A stretch of DNA of 21,065 nucleotides, taken from contig JBAUHN010000011.1 in assembly GCA_049680295.1 (NCBI GenBank), forward strand, positions 1 to 21,065. The letters run 5' to 3'. Position 1 is the stretch's first letter. Each line of letters begins with the position of its first letter. The position numbers and the translations under genes are program-made. This stretch comes from JBAUHN01 sp049680295 (lineage in GTDB: Bacteria > Pseudomonadota > Alphaproteobacteria > Rhodobacterales > Rhodobacteraceae). Below, piece after piece: positions 7,788 to 15,106 of this stretch. Below the pieces are notes generated by a model. That model saw only the letters and a list, made by a program, of their open reading frames with translations, made no database searches and had not been told where the DNA came from.

Positions 7788-7815
7788 TTGACACGAAATA
7801 ATTTGATCATATTCT
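7788..7815 (+). promoter_or_regulatory. Probable promoter of the aminotransferase gene
   Basis: A perfect -35 TTGACA (7788-7793) is followed after 16 bp by TATTCT (7810-7815, four of six consensus bases), about 60 bases before the ATG at 7875. The repeated motif AATTTGATCA occupies 7800-7809, exactly the end of the spacer, where a bound repressor would block RNA polymerase. Confidence 0.5.
7800..7809. promoter_or_regulatory. Candidate regulator operator upstream of the aminotransferase
   Basis: AATTTGATCA is the second copy of the motif found at 6980-6989. Its position between the -35 and -10 of the predicted promoter fits a repressor site. Evidence is the recurrence and placement only. Confidence 0.4.
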
Positions 7816-7874
7816 CGGCGACGTTGCCCATGCGGTGCGAATCCGTATTCTGAATTGTCTCTGAGAGGTGCGTC

Positions 7875-9272
7875 ATGACCGCGATTACCAACCATTTGCC
7901 CACGGCCGAATTACAAACGCTTGATGCTGCGCATCATATGCACCCCTTTACGACCAATGACGAACTGGCCGCCAAGGGCGCCCGGATCATCACGCGCGCC
8001 AAAGGTGTTTATCTGACCGACAGCGAAGGCAATGAAATTTTGGACGGCATGGCGGGGTTGTGGTGCGTCAACATCGGCTACGGCCGAAGCGAAATGGCTG
8101 AAGTTGCAGCACGCCAGATGATGGAACTGCCGTATTACAATACGTTTTTCATGACGTCGCATGTGCCTGCGATTGCCCTGGCCGCAGAGATTGCCAAGCT
8201 GACCCCTGACGGCCTGAACCATGTGTTTTACGCCGGGTCCGGATCTGAAGCGAATGATACAAATATCCGCATGGTCCGCACCTATTGGGCAGTCAAAGGC
8301 AAGCCTACAAAGACCAATATCATCAGCCGCAAGAATGCCTATCACGGATCATCTGTCGGATCGGGATCATTGGGTGGCATGACCCCGATGCACGCTCAGG
8401 GCGGTTTGCCGATCCCGGATATTCACCACATCAACCAGCCTGACTGGTGGTCCGAAGGTGGCGATATGACCCGTGACGAATTCGGACTGGCCCGCGCGCA
8501 AGAACTTGAGGCAAAGATCCTTGAACTGGGCGAAGACAACGTCGCGGCCTTTATCGGAGAACCGGTACAGGGTGCCGGTGGTGTCATCATACCCCCTTCG
8601 ACCTATTGGCCGGAAATTCAGCGGATTTGCGACAAATACGAAATTCTATTGATCGCGGATGAGGTGATATGCGGCTTTGGACGCACCGGCGAATGGTTTG
8701 GCAGCCAGTCGCTGGGTATTCGGCCTGACATTATGACAATCGCCAAGGGGTTAAGCTCGGGCTACCAGCCGATTGGTGGATCTGTTGTGAGCGACGAGAT
8801 TGCAAAGGTCATTGGATCGACCGAATTCAATCATGGCTACACCTATTCCGGCCATCCGGTCGCATGCGCTGTTGCGCTGGAAAACCTGCGAATTTTGCAA
8901 GAAGAAAACATATTGGATCACGTCAGAAAAGTTGGCAATCCGGGTCTAAAGGCCGGGTTGGATGGGCTGGCCGATCATCCATTGGTCGGCGAGACCGCAT
9001 TGATTGGCATGATGGGGTCGATTGCATTGACCCCGCATAAAGACAGCCGCGCCAAATTCGCGTCCGATGCCGGAACCGTTGGTTTCATGTGCCGCGAGAG
9101 GTGCTTTGCCAATAATTTGGTCATGCGTCATGTCGGCGACCGTATGGTTATCTCGCCGCCGTTGATCATTGGGCAGGATGATATTGATGTGTTCATGACG
9201 CGCGCGCGCATGGCATTGGACGAAACCTATGCACAGTTGAAAGACAAGGATATGCTGCGGGCCGCATCCTGA
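7875..9272 (+). CDS. Class III PLP aminotransferase, putrescine/omega-amino acid:pyruvate type (SpuC-like)
   Basis: This is a 465-residue fold-type I PLP enzyme that moves the terminal amino group of an amine to a keto acid, probably pyruvate. Visible features are DGMAGLWCVNIGYG at 57-70, the phosphate-binding GSGSEAN at 121-127, YHG at 157-159 stacking on the cofactor, ADEVICGFGRTG at 261-272 with Asp262 binding the pyridine nitrogen, and the Schiff-base Lys291 in TIAKGLSSGYQPIG. This arrangement and length match omega-transaminases such as SpuC (putrescine:pyruvate) and omega-amino acid:pyruvate transaminases. Next to a putrescine importer the likely reaction is putrescine to 4-aminobutanal. 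GAGAGG about 8 bases before the ATG serves as ribosome binding site. Taurine, beta-alanine or other omega-amines remain possible substrates. Confidence 0.88.
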   Translation: MTAITNHLPTAELQTLDAAHHMHPFTTNDELAAKGARIITRAKGVYLTDSEGNEILDGMAGLWCVNIGYGRSEMAEVAARQMMELPYYNTFFMTSHVPAIALAAEIAKLTPDGLNHVFYAGSGSEANDTNIRMVRTYWAVKGKPTKTNIISRKNAYHGSSVGSGSLGGMTPMHAQGGLPIPDIHHINQPDWWSEGGDMTRDEFGLARAQELEAKILELGEDNVAAFIGEPVQGAGGVIIPPSTYWPEIQRICDKYEILLIADEVICGFGRTGEWFGSQSLGIRPDIMTIAKGLSSGYQPIGGSVVSDEIAKVIGSTEFNHGYTYSGHPVACAVALENLRILQEENILDHVRKVGNPGLKAGLDGLADHPLVGETALIGMMGSIALTPHKDSRAKFASDAGTVGFMCRERCFANNLVMRHVGDRMVISPPLIIGQDDIDVFMTRARMALDETYAQLKDKDMLRAAS

Positions 9273-9604
9273 ATGCAAGCACAGGTGTCGAGGACAGAAT
9301 AAGACATAAAACCATTGGTCATCGGCCTGGAAAACCAACCGGGCCGATGCCAATGCGGATGATTCCACCAGGTTGAATGCGCAAGGACGCTGTTGATGCC
9401 CGGTCATGGCCATATCCGAATCTGCATGAAAATCTGAATTTATGGTCGGAAAAAAATCAGAAATCCGCAAATAGCGGTCGCGAGACGTATTTTTTCTCCG
9501 AAAATTGGACTGCCTGCGCTAATCGCTTGCATTACCATCGGTCTGCGTTTTTACTTCGGCGCAACAAGTGCGGATAACCGCCGGTACCAAACGGGGAGCC
9601 AGAT
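9273..9604. other. 332-bp intergenic region between the aminotransferase and the second ABC operon
   Basis: I see no convincing gene here. The short open frames lack a ribosome binding site and protein-like composition. The first third contains the long hairpin at 9313-9355. Bases about 9430-9510 are AT-rich with A and T runs and a small CCGC/GCGG hairpin (9465-9477). The last part should hold the promoter of the second transporter: TTGCAT (9529-9534) and TTTACT (9552-9557) are 17 bp apart but match the consensus poorly. GGGGAG near 9593-9598 is the ribosome binding site of the next gene. Confidence 0.6.
9313..9355 (+). terminator. Long hairpin downstream of the aminotransferase, possible terminator
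   Basis: CATTGGTCATCGGCC (9313-9327) pairs with GGCCGATGCCAATG (9342-9355), interrupted only by one bulged base. Inner TGG/CCA pairs close an AAAA loop. It starts 41 bp after the aminotransferase stop. There is no U-run on the + side, so it is not a standard intrinsic terminator; it may protect the mRNA 3' end or work with Rho. Confidence 0.45.
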
Positions 9605-10705
9605 TTGGCCATTGATACAAACGACGGCGCCTTCGTCGAATTCGACGGTGTCCAGAAAAGCTACGACGGCGAAACGCTTGTTGTAAAAGACCTTAACCTT
9701 TCTTTGCCACGTGGTGAGTTTTTGACCATGCTTGGGCCATCTGGGTCTGGCAAGACAACGTGCCTGATGATGCTCGCCGGGTTTGAAACCGCTACAAATG
9801 GCGATATCCGACTGGGCGGGGAATCGATCAACAACATTCCTCCACACAAACGCGGCATCGGCATGGTGTTCCAGAATTACGCGCTTTTCCCGCATATGAC
9901 GGTTGCAGAAAACCTCGCCTTTCCTTTGGAAGTGCGCAAAATCGGCAAATCTCAGCGTGATGAGCGGGTCAAGACCGTTCTCGACATGGTGCAGATGGGG
10001 GAATTTGGCGGGCGTCGTCCGGCGCAATTATCAGGCGGACAACAACAGCGGATCGCCCTGGCGCGGGCCCTGGTTTTTGAGGCTGAACTGGTCTTGATGG
10101 ACGAACCTTTGGGTGCCTTGGACAAACAATTGCGCGAACACATGCAGTTTGAGATCAAGCGCATTGCCGACAATCTGGGCATTACAGTGGTTTACGTGAC
10201 ACACGACCAAACCGAAGCATTGACAATGTCAGACCGTGTCGCTGTGTTTGAGGACGGGCGCATTCAGCAACTGGCGCCGCCGGACAAGCTGTATGAAGAG
10301 CCCGAAAACAGTTTCGTGGCACAGTTCATTGGCGAAAACAACACGCTGGAAGGTGTCGTAAAAGAGATCAAAGGCGACAAAGCGCTGGTGCAACTGGACG
10401 GCGGTGGCTTGATTGATTGCAAACCGATCAATGTCAGCAAAGTGGGTGAACGTACCCGCGTGTCAATCCGGCCCGAACGTGTTGAGTACAACAAAGAACG
10501 TCTGTCACCAGACGCCCACACGTTGAAAGCCGAAGTGCTTGAGTTCATCTACATGGGCGATATCTTCCGCACCCGGCTCAGGGTTGCCGGGAACGAAGAT
10601 TTCATCGTGAAAACACGAAATGCGCCTGATCAGGTGCGTCTGAAACCCGGTCAGCAGATTGAAATCGGCTGGCTGCCACAAGATTGCCGTGCGTTGGACG
10701 CTTGA
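9605..10705 (+). CDS. ABC transporter ATP-binding protein, PotA-like (second polyamine-type system)
   Basis: This 366-residue ATPase of the spermidine/putrescine family has Walker A GPSGSGKT at 44-51, Q-loop Gln90 (MVFQNY), signature LSGGQ at 142-146, Walker B VLMDEP with catalytic Glu167, and switch His200. A TOBE-like C-terminal domain (about 235-366) contains SIRPERVEY. The start is a TTG at 9605, supported by GGGGAG about 8 bases upstream and by the lack of an ATG before the first beta strand. It opens a five-gene operon with its own binding protein and two permeases, so it is not a spare copy of the PotG-like ATPase. The substrate is unknown; polyamine or opine-type compounds are typical for this subfamily. 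Confidence 0.92.
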   Translation: MAIDTNDGAFVEFDGVQKSYDGETLVVKDLNLSLPRGEFLTMLGPSGSGKTTCLMMLAGFETATNGDIRLGGESINNIPPHKRGIGMVFQNYALFPHMTVAENLAFPLEVRKIGKSQRDERVKTVLDMVQMGEFGGRRPAQLSGGQQQRIALARALVFEAELVLMDEPLGALDKQLREHMQFEIKRIADNLGITVVYVTHDQTEALTMSDRVAVFEDGRIQQLAPPDKLYEEPENSFVAQFIGENNTLEGVVKEIKGDKALVQLDGGGLIDCKPINVSKVGERTRVSIRPERVEYNKERLSPDAHTLKAEVLEFIYMGDIFRTRLRVAGNEDFIVKTRNAPDQVRLKPGQQIEIGWLPQDCRALDA

Positions 10706-10811
10706 CGTCAACGGTTGCACCCAATTGCGGTGCGGCAAGGTAATAGGCTGTGATAAAGCCCGATGTCACATGCTTGAACGAGTATACGGGCAAATAAATG
10801 GGAGACTATCA

Positions 10812-11918
10812 ATGAAACTGACCAAAACGCTTTTGGCCACCACTGCACTTACAGTTGCAAGCGGAATGGCGATTGCCGATGGCCACATGGCCAATGAAAT
10901 GACAATCGTCAGCTGGGGTGGCGCGTACTCTAACTCGCAGAACAAAGCGTATCATGAACCCTACGCCGAAAAGACAGGCGTCAGCATCATCAATGATGAA
11001 TCGTCAGCCGAAGCCGTGGCCAAACTGCGTGCCATGAACGAAGCTGGGAATGTAACCTGGGATGTTGTGGACGTTGTTGCAGCGGACGCCATTCGTCTTT
11101 GCGACGAAGGTCTGGCGCTTGAAATCGACGCGGATACGCAACTGGCCCCTGCACCTGATGGAACATCGGCTTCGGATGACTTTGGCGACTTGCTGGTGTC
11201 AGACTGCTTTATTCCTCAGATTGTTTATTCGACGACATTTGGCTACCGCACAGACATGGTGGGCGACACTGCACCGACGTCGGTCTGCGCAGTATTTGAT
11301 ACAGATGCCTATCCCGGCAAACGCGCGTTGGAAAAACGCCCTATCAACAACATGGAATGGGCTTTGATCTGTGACGGCGTAGCAAACGAAGATGTTTATG
11401 ACGTTCTGGCCACAGAAGAAGGTCAGCAAAAGGCGCTTGATAAACTGGCAACCATCAAAGACGACGTGATCTGGTGGTCGGCTGGTGCGGACACGCCGCA
11501 GCTTTTGGCCGATGGCGAAGTCGTTATGGGCTCCACCTATAACGGTCGTCTGTTCAGCGTGATCGAAGAGCAAAAGCAACCTGTTGCAATGCTTTGGGAC
11601 GCGCAAGTGTTTGACCTTGACGGTTGGATCATTCCTGCCGGTTTGACGCCAGAGCGCGAAGCGCGTGCGTTGGACTACATCATGTTCGCGACAGACACAC
11701 AGCGTCTGGCGGATCAGGCCAAATACATCAGCTACGGCCCTGCCCGTGCGTCTTCGGCGCCACTGGTTGGTCAGCACTCTGAACTGGGTATCGACATGGC
11801 GCCACATATGCCAACCGATCCTGAGAACGCCAAGAACACGTTCCTCTACAACTACGAGTTCTGGGCCGACTATCGCGACGACATCGACGCGAAGTTCCAG
11901 GCGTGGCTGGCACAATAA
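10812..11918 (+). CDS. Periplasmic solute-binding protein, PotD/PotF superfamily (second system)
   Basis: This is a 368-residue binding protein with a signal peptide (MKLTKTLLATTALTVASG, cleavage after AIA near residue 22). The mature protein begins with a strand ending MTIVSWGGAYSNSQNKAY, a pattern of polyamine-type and related COG0687-like proteins. It lacks the YNWSDY and WSGD ligand motifs of PotF, so its ligand probably differs from putrescine. Four cysteines (97, 132, 159, 187) in the exported part could form two disulfides. The ATG at 10812 is chosen over the longer frame from 10659 because GGGAG lies 8 bases before it and the signal peptide starts there. It follows the ATPase by 106 bp and precedes a GC-rich hairpin, the usual way to raise binding-protein dosage. 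Confidence 0.88.
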   Translation: MKLTKTLLATTALTVASGMAIADGHMANEMTIVSWGGAYSNSQNKAYHEPYAEKTGVSIINDESSAEAVAKLRAMNEAGNVTWDVVDVVAADAIRLCDEGLALEIDADTQLAPAPDGTSASDDFGDLLVSDCFIPQIVYSTTFGYRTDMVGDTAPTSVCAVFDTDAYPGKRALEKRPINNMEWALICDGVANEDVYDVLATEEGQQKALDKLATIKDDVIWWSAGADTPQLLADGEVVMGSTYNGRLFSVIEEQKQPVAMLWDAQVFDLDGWIIPAGLTPEREARALDYIMFATDTQRLADQAKYISYGPARASSAPLVGQHSELGIDMAPHMPTDPENAKNTFLYNYEFWADYRDDIDAKFQAWLAQ

Positions 11919-11940
11919 GCCGGTTTAGAGATTGATACAG

Positions 11941-11965
11941 ACGGGGGCCACACGCTGGCCCCCGT
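11941..11965 (+). terminator. GC-rich hairpin after the binding-protein gene (attenuator or mRNA stabiliser)
   Basis: ACGGGGGCC (11941-11949) and GGCCCCCGT (11957-11965) form a perfect 9-bp stem with a 7-base loop, 22 bp after the stop codon. No U-run follows, so full termination is unlikely. A 3' stabilising or partial-attenuation role, favouring binding-protein mRNA over permease mRNA, fits its place in the operon. Confidence 0.6.
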
Positions 11966-11992
11966 TCACGACCCGCACGGAAGGTTAGAAGA

Positions 11993-12283
11993 ATGCCCAA
12001 AGGTTACATCATCGGCCATATTACCGTGAACGACCCTGACGCTTACAAAGAATACGTGACCCGCGACACGCCGATCCTGCAAGGATTGGGCGGCACATTT
12101 GTGATCCGCGGCGGACAAAGTGAGATCATGGAAGGCGATGCCTTTCAGCGTCACGTTGTCATTGAATTTCCATCGTATCAGGCGGCTTTGAACGCCTATG
12201 ACGATCCCGAATACCAAGAGGTTGCCAATATCCGGCGACGCACAGCAGACAGTACAATCATCGTTGTGGAAGGCGCGGCATGA
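11993..12283 (+). CDS. DUF1330 family protein
   Basis: This is a small 96-residue protein with the DUF1330 pattern: MPKGYIIGHITVNDPDAY, then a GGTFVIRGG turn, and a late VVIEFPSYQAALNAYDDPEY. The family is known to adopt a ferredoxin-like dimeric alpha/beta-barrel fold, and its function is not established. There is no signal peptide, so it is cytoplasmic. GGAAGG lies upstream of the ATG. Its stop overlaps the next permease start as ATGA (12280-12283), so it is translationally coupled to the transporter rather than a chance neighbour. A role in handling the imported substrate is a reasonable guess, but no active site can be named. Confidence 0.85.
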   Translation: MPKGYIIGHITVNDPDAYKEYVTRDTPILQGLGGTFVIRGGQSEIMEGDAFQRHVVIEFPSYQAALNAYDDPEYQEVANIRRRTADSTIIVVEGAA

Positions 12284-13923
12284 CCGATCAAACCAACAAT
12301 GGCCCCATGATGGCGGCCGACGGAACCACGCTGAAATCCAGCCTCAACCGGGCTTTGCGCCGACAAAAGCTGCGGGCTTTGGCCCTGATTGCACCGCTTT
12401 TGGTATTTGTGCTTTTGACGTTTATCGCTCCCATTGCCGATATGCTGTTTCGATCCGTCGAAAATCAGATCGTTTCTGAGACGCTGCCTATGACAACCGA
12501 TTTGCTGGCAGATTGGGATTCGTCAGCCTCCGATATCCCGCCGGAACCTGTCTTCAAGGCACTTTATGAGGACATTTTCATCGCCAAGGAACGCAAACTG
12601 CATACGCGACTGGGATCACGGCTGAATTATGAACTGACAGGCGTATCATCCTTGTTCCGCAAGTCAGGCCGCAAGGTCGAAGACATGGGCGAAGTGTTTC
12701 AGGATCAGTTCGAAGATCTGAACGCCTATTGGAAAGAGGGCGAAAACTGGAACCAGCTGATGGGCTCGGATGATTGGCAGGCGGATCATGCTGCTTGGGA
12801 TCCGAAGTCGGGCAAAAAGCAACCCAAGTTTGAATTGCGTGACGACATTGCAAATCTGTTGCCCGCCACAGCCGCCAAATTCCAAGCATTCGCAGACTTC
12901 ACTCAAACTGAAGACGAAGCCAATCTAGCCAAGAAAGATCCCTGGGCCGCCGTTTACTCTGAGCTTTATTACGAACTGAACAGCGACGCGGCCAAGGGAC
13001 TGGTCGGCTACACAGGTCCGGGTGCAGCTGAGCTGACTGAAGCGGTTGCCGCTGTCACCGGTTTCACCGCCGTTAACTATACTGAAGCGTTCACCAAGAT
13101 CGACAAGGATTGGGCGAACCCGGACGTTTGGCGCACCATTCAGACCTATTCGCCTAAGTATACCAGCGGTTACTTTCTGAACTCGGTCGATATGAAAAAG
13201 GGCGTCGACGGCGCGGAAATGCGCCCCGAAAGCCAGCAGCTTTATGTCAAGCTGTTTGGCCGGACGTTGTTCATGTCGCTGGTCATCACCGGCAGCTGCA
13301 TTCTGCTGGGTTATCCGGTTGCCTGGATCCTGGCCAACCTGCCTGCACGTACGGCGAACCTGTTGATGATCCTTGTGTTGTTGCCGTTCTGGACGTCGCT
13401 GTTGGTGCGTACCTCGGCGTGGAAAGTGATGCTGCAACAACAAGGCGTGGTGAATGACACGCTTGTCTGGCTGGGAGTTGTGGCAGACGACAGCCGACTT
13501 GCCCTGATCAACAATCAGACCGGCACGATCATCGCGATGACGCATATCTTGCTGCCGTTTATGATCTTGCCGCTTTATTCGGTGATGAAAACAATTCCAC
13601 CAACCTATCTGCGTGCTGCCAAGTCATTGGGCGCTACGAATTGGACAGCGTTCTGGCGGGTCTATTTCCCGCAGTCGGTGCCGGGCATCGGCGCGGGGTC
13701 GATCCTCGTGTTTATTCTGTCGATTGGCTATTACATCACGCCCGAAATCGTTGGTGGGACCACCGGTACATTCATCTCAAACCGGATTGCCTATCACATT
13801 TCCAGTTCGCTGAACTGGGGGCTGGCTGCCGCATTGGGGGCCATTCTGTTGGCGGTCGTTATGGGGCTTTATTACGCATACGACAAAATCGTTGGCATCG
13901 ACAACGTTAAGCTGGGGGGCTGA
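12280..13923 (+). CDS. ABC transporter permease, PotB/PotH-like, with a large extracytoplasmic insertion
   Basis: At 547 residues this permease is nearly twice the usual PotB/PotH length of about 285. TM1 is at about 33-55. Residues about 56-322 are hydrophilic, rich in charged and aromatic residues, and without cysteine. Five further segments follow at about 326-349, 358-378, 416-437, 470-492 and 512-535. The coupling loop LRAAKSLGATNWTAFWRVYF (444-463) and segments LVLLPFWTSLLVRTSAW and LLPFMILPLY match the PotH-like protein of this window, so the core is orthodox. By the normal topology the insertion lies in the periplasm. It may contact the binding protein, as the MalF P2 loop does, although that loop is at a different position. 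Gene order and overlap tie it to the DUF1330 gene and the second permease. Confidence 0.9.
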   Translation: MTDQTNNGPMMAADGTTLKSSLNRALRRQKLRALALIAPLLVFVLLTFIAPIADMLFRSVENQIVSETLPMTTDLLADWDSSASDIPPEPVFKALYEDIFIAKERKLHTRLGSRLNYELTGVSSLFRKSGRKVEDMGEVFQDQFEDLNAYWKEGENWNQLMGSDDWQADHAAWDPKSGKKQPKFELRDDIANLLPATAAKFQAFADFTQTEDEANLAKKDPWAAVYSELYYELNSDAAKGLVGYTGPGAAELTEAVAAVTGFTAVNYTEAFTKIDKDWANPDVWRTIQTYSPKYTSGYFLNSVDMKKGVDGAEMRPESQQLYVKLFGRTLFMSLVITGSCILLGYPVAWILANLPARTANLLMILVLLPFWTSLLVRTSAWKVMLQQQGVVNDTLVWLGVVADDSRLALINNQTGTIIAMTHILLPFMILPLYSVMKTIPPTYLRAAKSLGATNWTAFWRVYFPQSVPGIGAGSILVFILSIGYYITPEIVGGTTGTFISNRIAYHISSSLNWGLAAALGAILLAVVMGLYYAYDKIVGIDNVKLGG

Positions 13924-13927
13924 GAAC

Positions 13928-15106
13928 ATGGCCGCACTTACACCAATTTCGCGCACTCCGGTTTCATTCTACGTGCCGGTTGTTGCCGCTGCAGGTGCTT
14001 TTGCCGGGTTGCTGGTCGGCACGTCACTGGGCAATTCACTGGTTGGGATCGTCGTTGGCGCCGCCGCCATGGCCGCAATTGCGTTCGTGATCACCCAGAT
14101 TATCAAACTGGAAAAACCCACGCGCTGGGGCTTGGTTGTCTTACTGGCCATAATAGGCTTTTGGATGGGTGGCATCCCTGCTGGATTGATCGGCGCCGCG
14201 TTCGGCTGGTTCTTCGGCTGGTTCAGTTTTTGGCTTTACGAAGGGCGATACCGGGCCAAAGTCGCCCCTTATCTGACCCCCGGACAGGTGTTGTGGCACT
14301 TTGCATTTCGCGTCATATGCGGCGCGATCCTCGTGTTCCTGATCACGCCGATCCTTGTGGTCATGCCGCTTAGCTTCAACGCCGAAGACTTCTTTACTTT
14401 CACGCCAGAAATGCTGAGCTTTGATCCAGCGGGTTATTCGTTGAAGCACTACCAGGATTTTTTCGGCAGCTCTGACTGGCAAAACTCCTTGAAAAATTCG
14501 ATCCGTATCGCGCCTGTTGCGACGCTGTTGTCTGTCAGCTTTGGCACACTGGCAGCGATCGGATTAAGCCAACCCCATGTGCCGTTCCGCCGCGCGATCA
14601 TGGCAATTTTGATCTCGCCCATGATTGTACCGCTGATCATTTCGGCAGCTGGCATGTATTTTTTCTACAGCCGTATCGGGCTGCAAGGCACGTATGTCGG
14701 TGTGGTACTGGCGCATGCCGCACTTGGTATTCCGTTTGTGATCATCACGGTTACTGCAACGCTTGTCGGCTTTGACCATTCGCTGACGCGGGCGGCAGCG
14801 AACATGGGCGCGAACCCGGTGACAACGTTCTTTCGGGTCCAGATGCCATTGATCCTGCCGGGTGTCATTTCGGGCGGGTTATTTGCCTTTATCACCTCAT
14901 TTGACGAAGTGGTCGTGGTTCTGTTTGTCGGCTCTGCCGGGCAGAAAACCCTGCCGTGGCAGATGTTTACTGGCCTGCGCGAACAGATCAGCCCGACCAT
15001 TCTGGCCGTGGCCACGATCCTTGTTATCGTCTCGATTGCGCTGCTGACAGTGATTGAGTTATTGCGCCGCAGGTCCGAACGTCTGCGTGGCATGTCTCCG
15101 GGCTAA
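13928..15106 (+). CDS. ABC transporter permease, PotC/PotI-like, with an N-terminal membrane extension
   Basis: This is the second permease of the system, 392 residues against about 270 for PotC/PotI. The extra N-terminal 125 residues are very hydrophobic, with segments near 16-31, 36-57, 67-83 and 84-104 rich in Gly and Ala. The ordinary permease core follows (TM near 128-150, 190-212, 223-246, 255-280, 310-335 and 357-379). The coupling loop LTRAAANMGANPVTTFFRVQ is at 286-305. The ATG at 13928 is 4 bp after the previous stop, with a GGGGGG run upstream; an in-frame start at 13892 would overlap the previous gene and has no better site. The stop codon directly abuts the stop of the convergent transglycosylase gene. 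Confidence 0.9.
   Translation: MAALTPISRTPVSFYVPVVAAAGAFAGLLVGTSLGNSLVGIVVGAAAMAAIAFVITQIIKLEKPTRWGLVVLLAIIGFWMGGIPAGLIGAAFGWFFGWFSFWLYEGRYRAKVAPYLTPGQVLWHFAFRVICGAILVFLITPILVVMPLSFNAEDFFTFTPEMLSFDPAGYSLKHYQDFFGSSDWQNSLKNSIRIAPVATLLSVSFGTLAAIGLSQPHVPFRRAIMAILISPMIVPLIISAAGMYFFYSRIGLQGTYVGVVLAHAALGIPFVIITVTATLVGFDHSLTRAAANMGANPVTTFFRVQMPLILPGVISGGLFAFITSFDEVVVVLFVGSAGQKTLPWQMFTGLREQISPTILAVATILVIVSIALLTVIELLRRRSERLRGMSPG

Noticed and set aside
9377..9577. 66-codon + strand frame in the 332-bp gap
   Set aside because: No ribosome binding site and no protein-like pattern, and it ends in the region expected to hold the next promoter.
10717..10733. Small hairpin GCACC/GGTGC between the second ATPase and its binding protein
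   Set aside because: A five-pair stem with a seven-base loop is within what is expected by chance, and there is no T-run.
11199..11915. 238-codon open frame on the - strand opposite the second binding protein
   Set aside because: Antisense to a well-supported gene, with no domain pattern; its length comes from the codon bias of the true gene.
12925..13545. 206-codon - strand frame opposite the permease insertion
   Set aside because: Checked in case the insertion hid an antisense gene. The translation is His/Arg/Gln-rich shadow sequence, whereas the + strand reading continues smoothly into permease segments.
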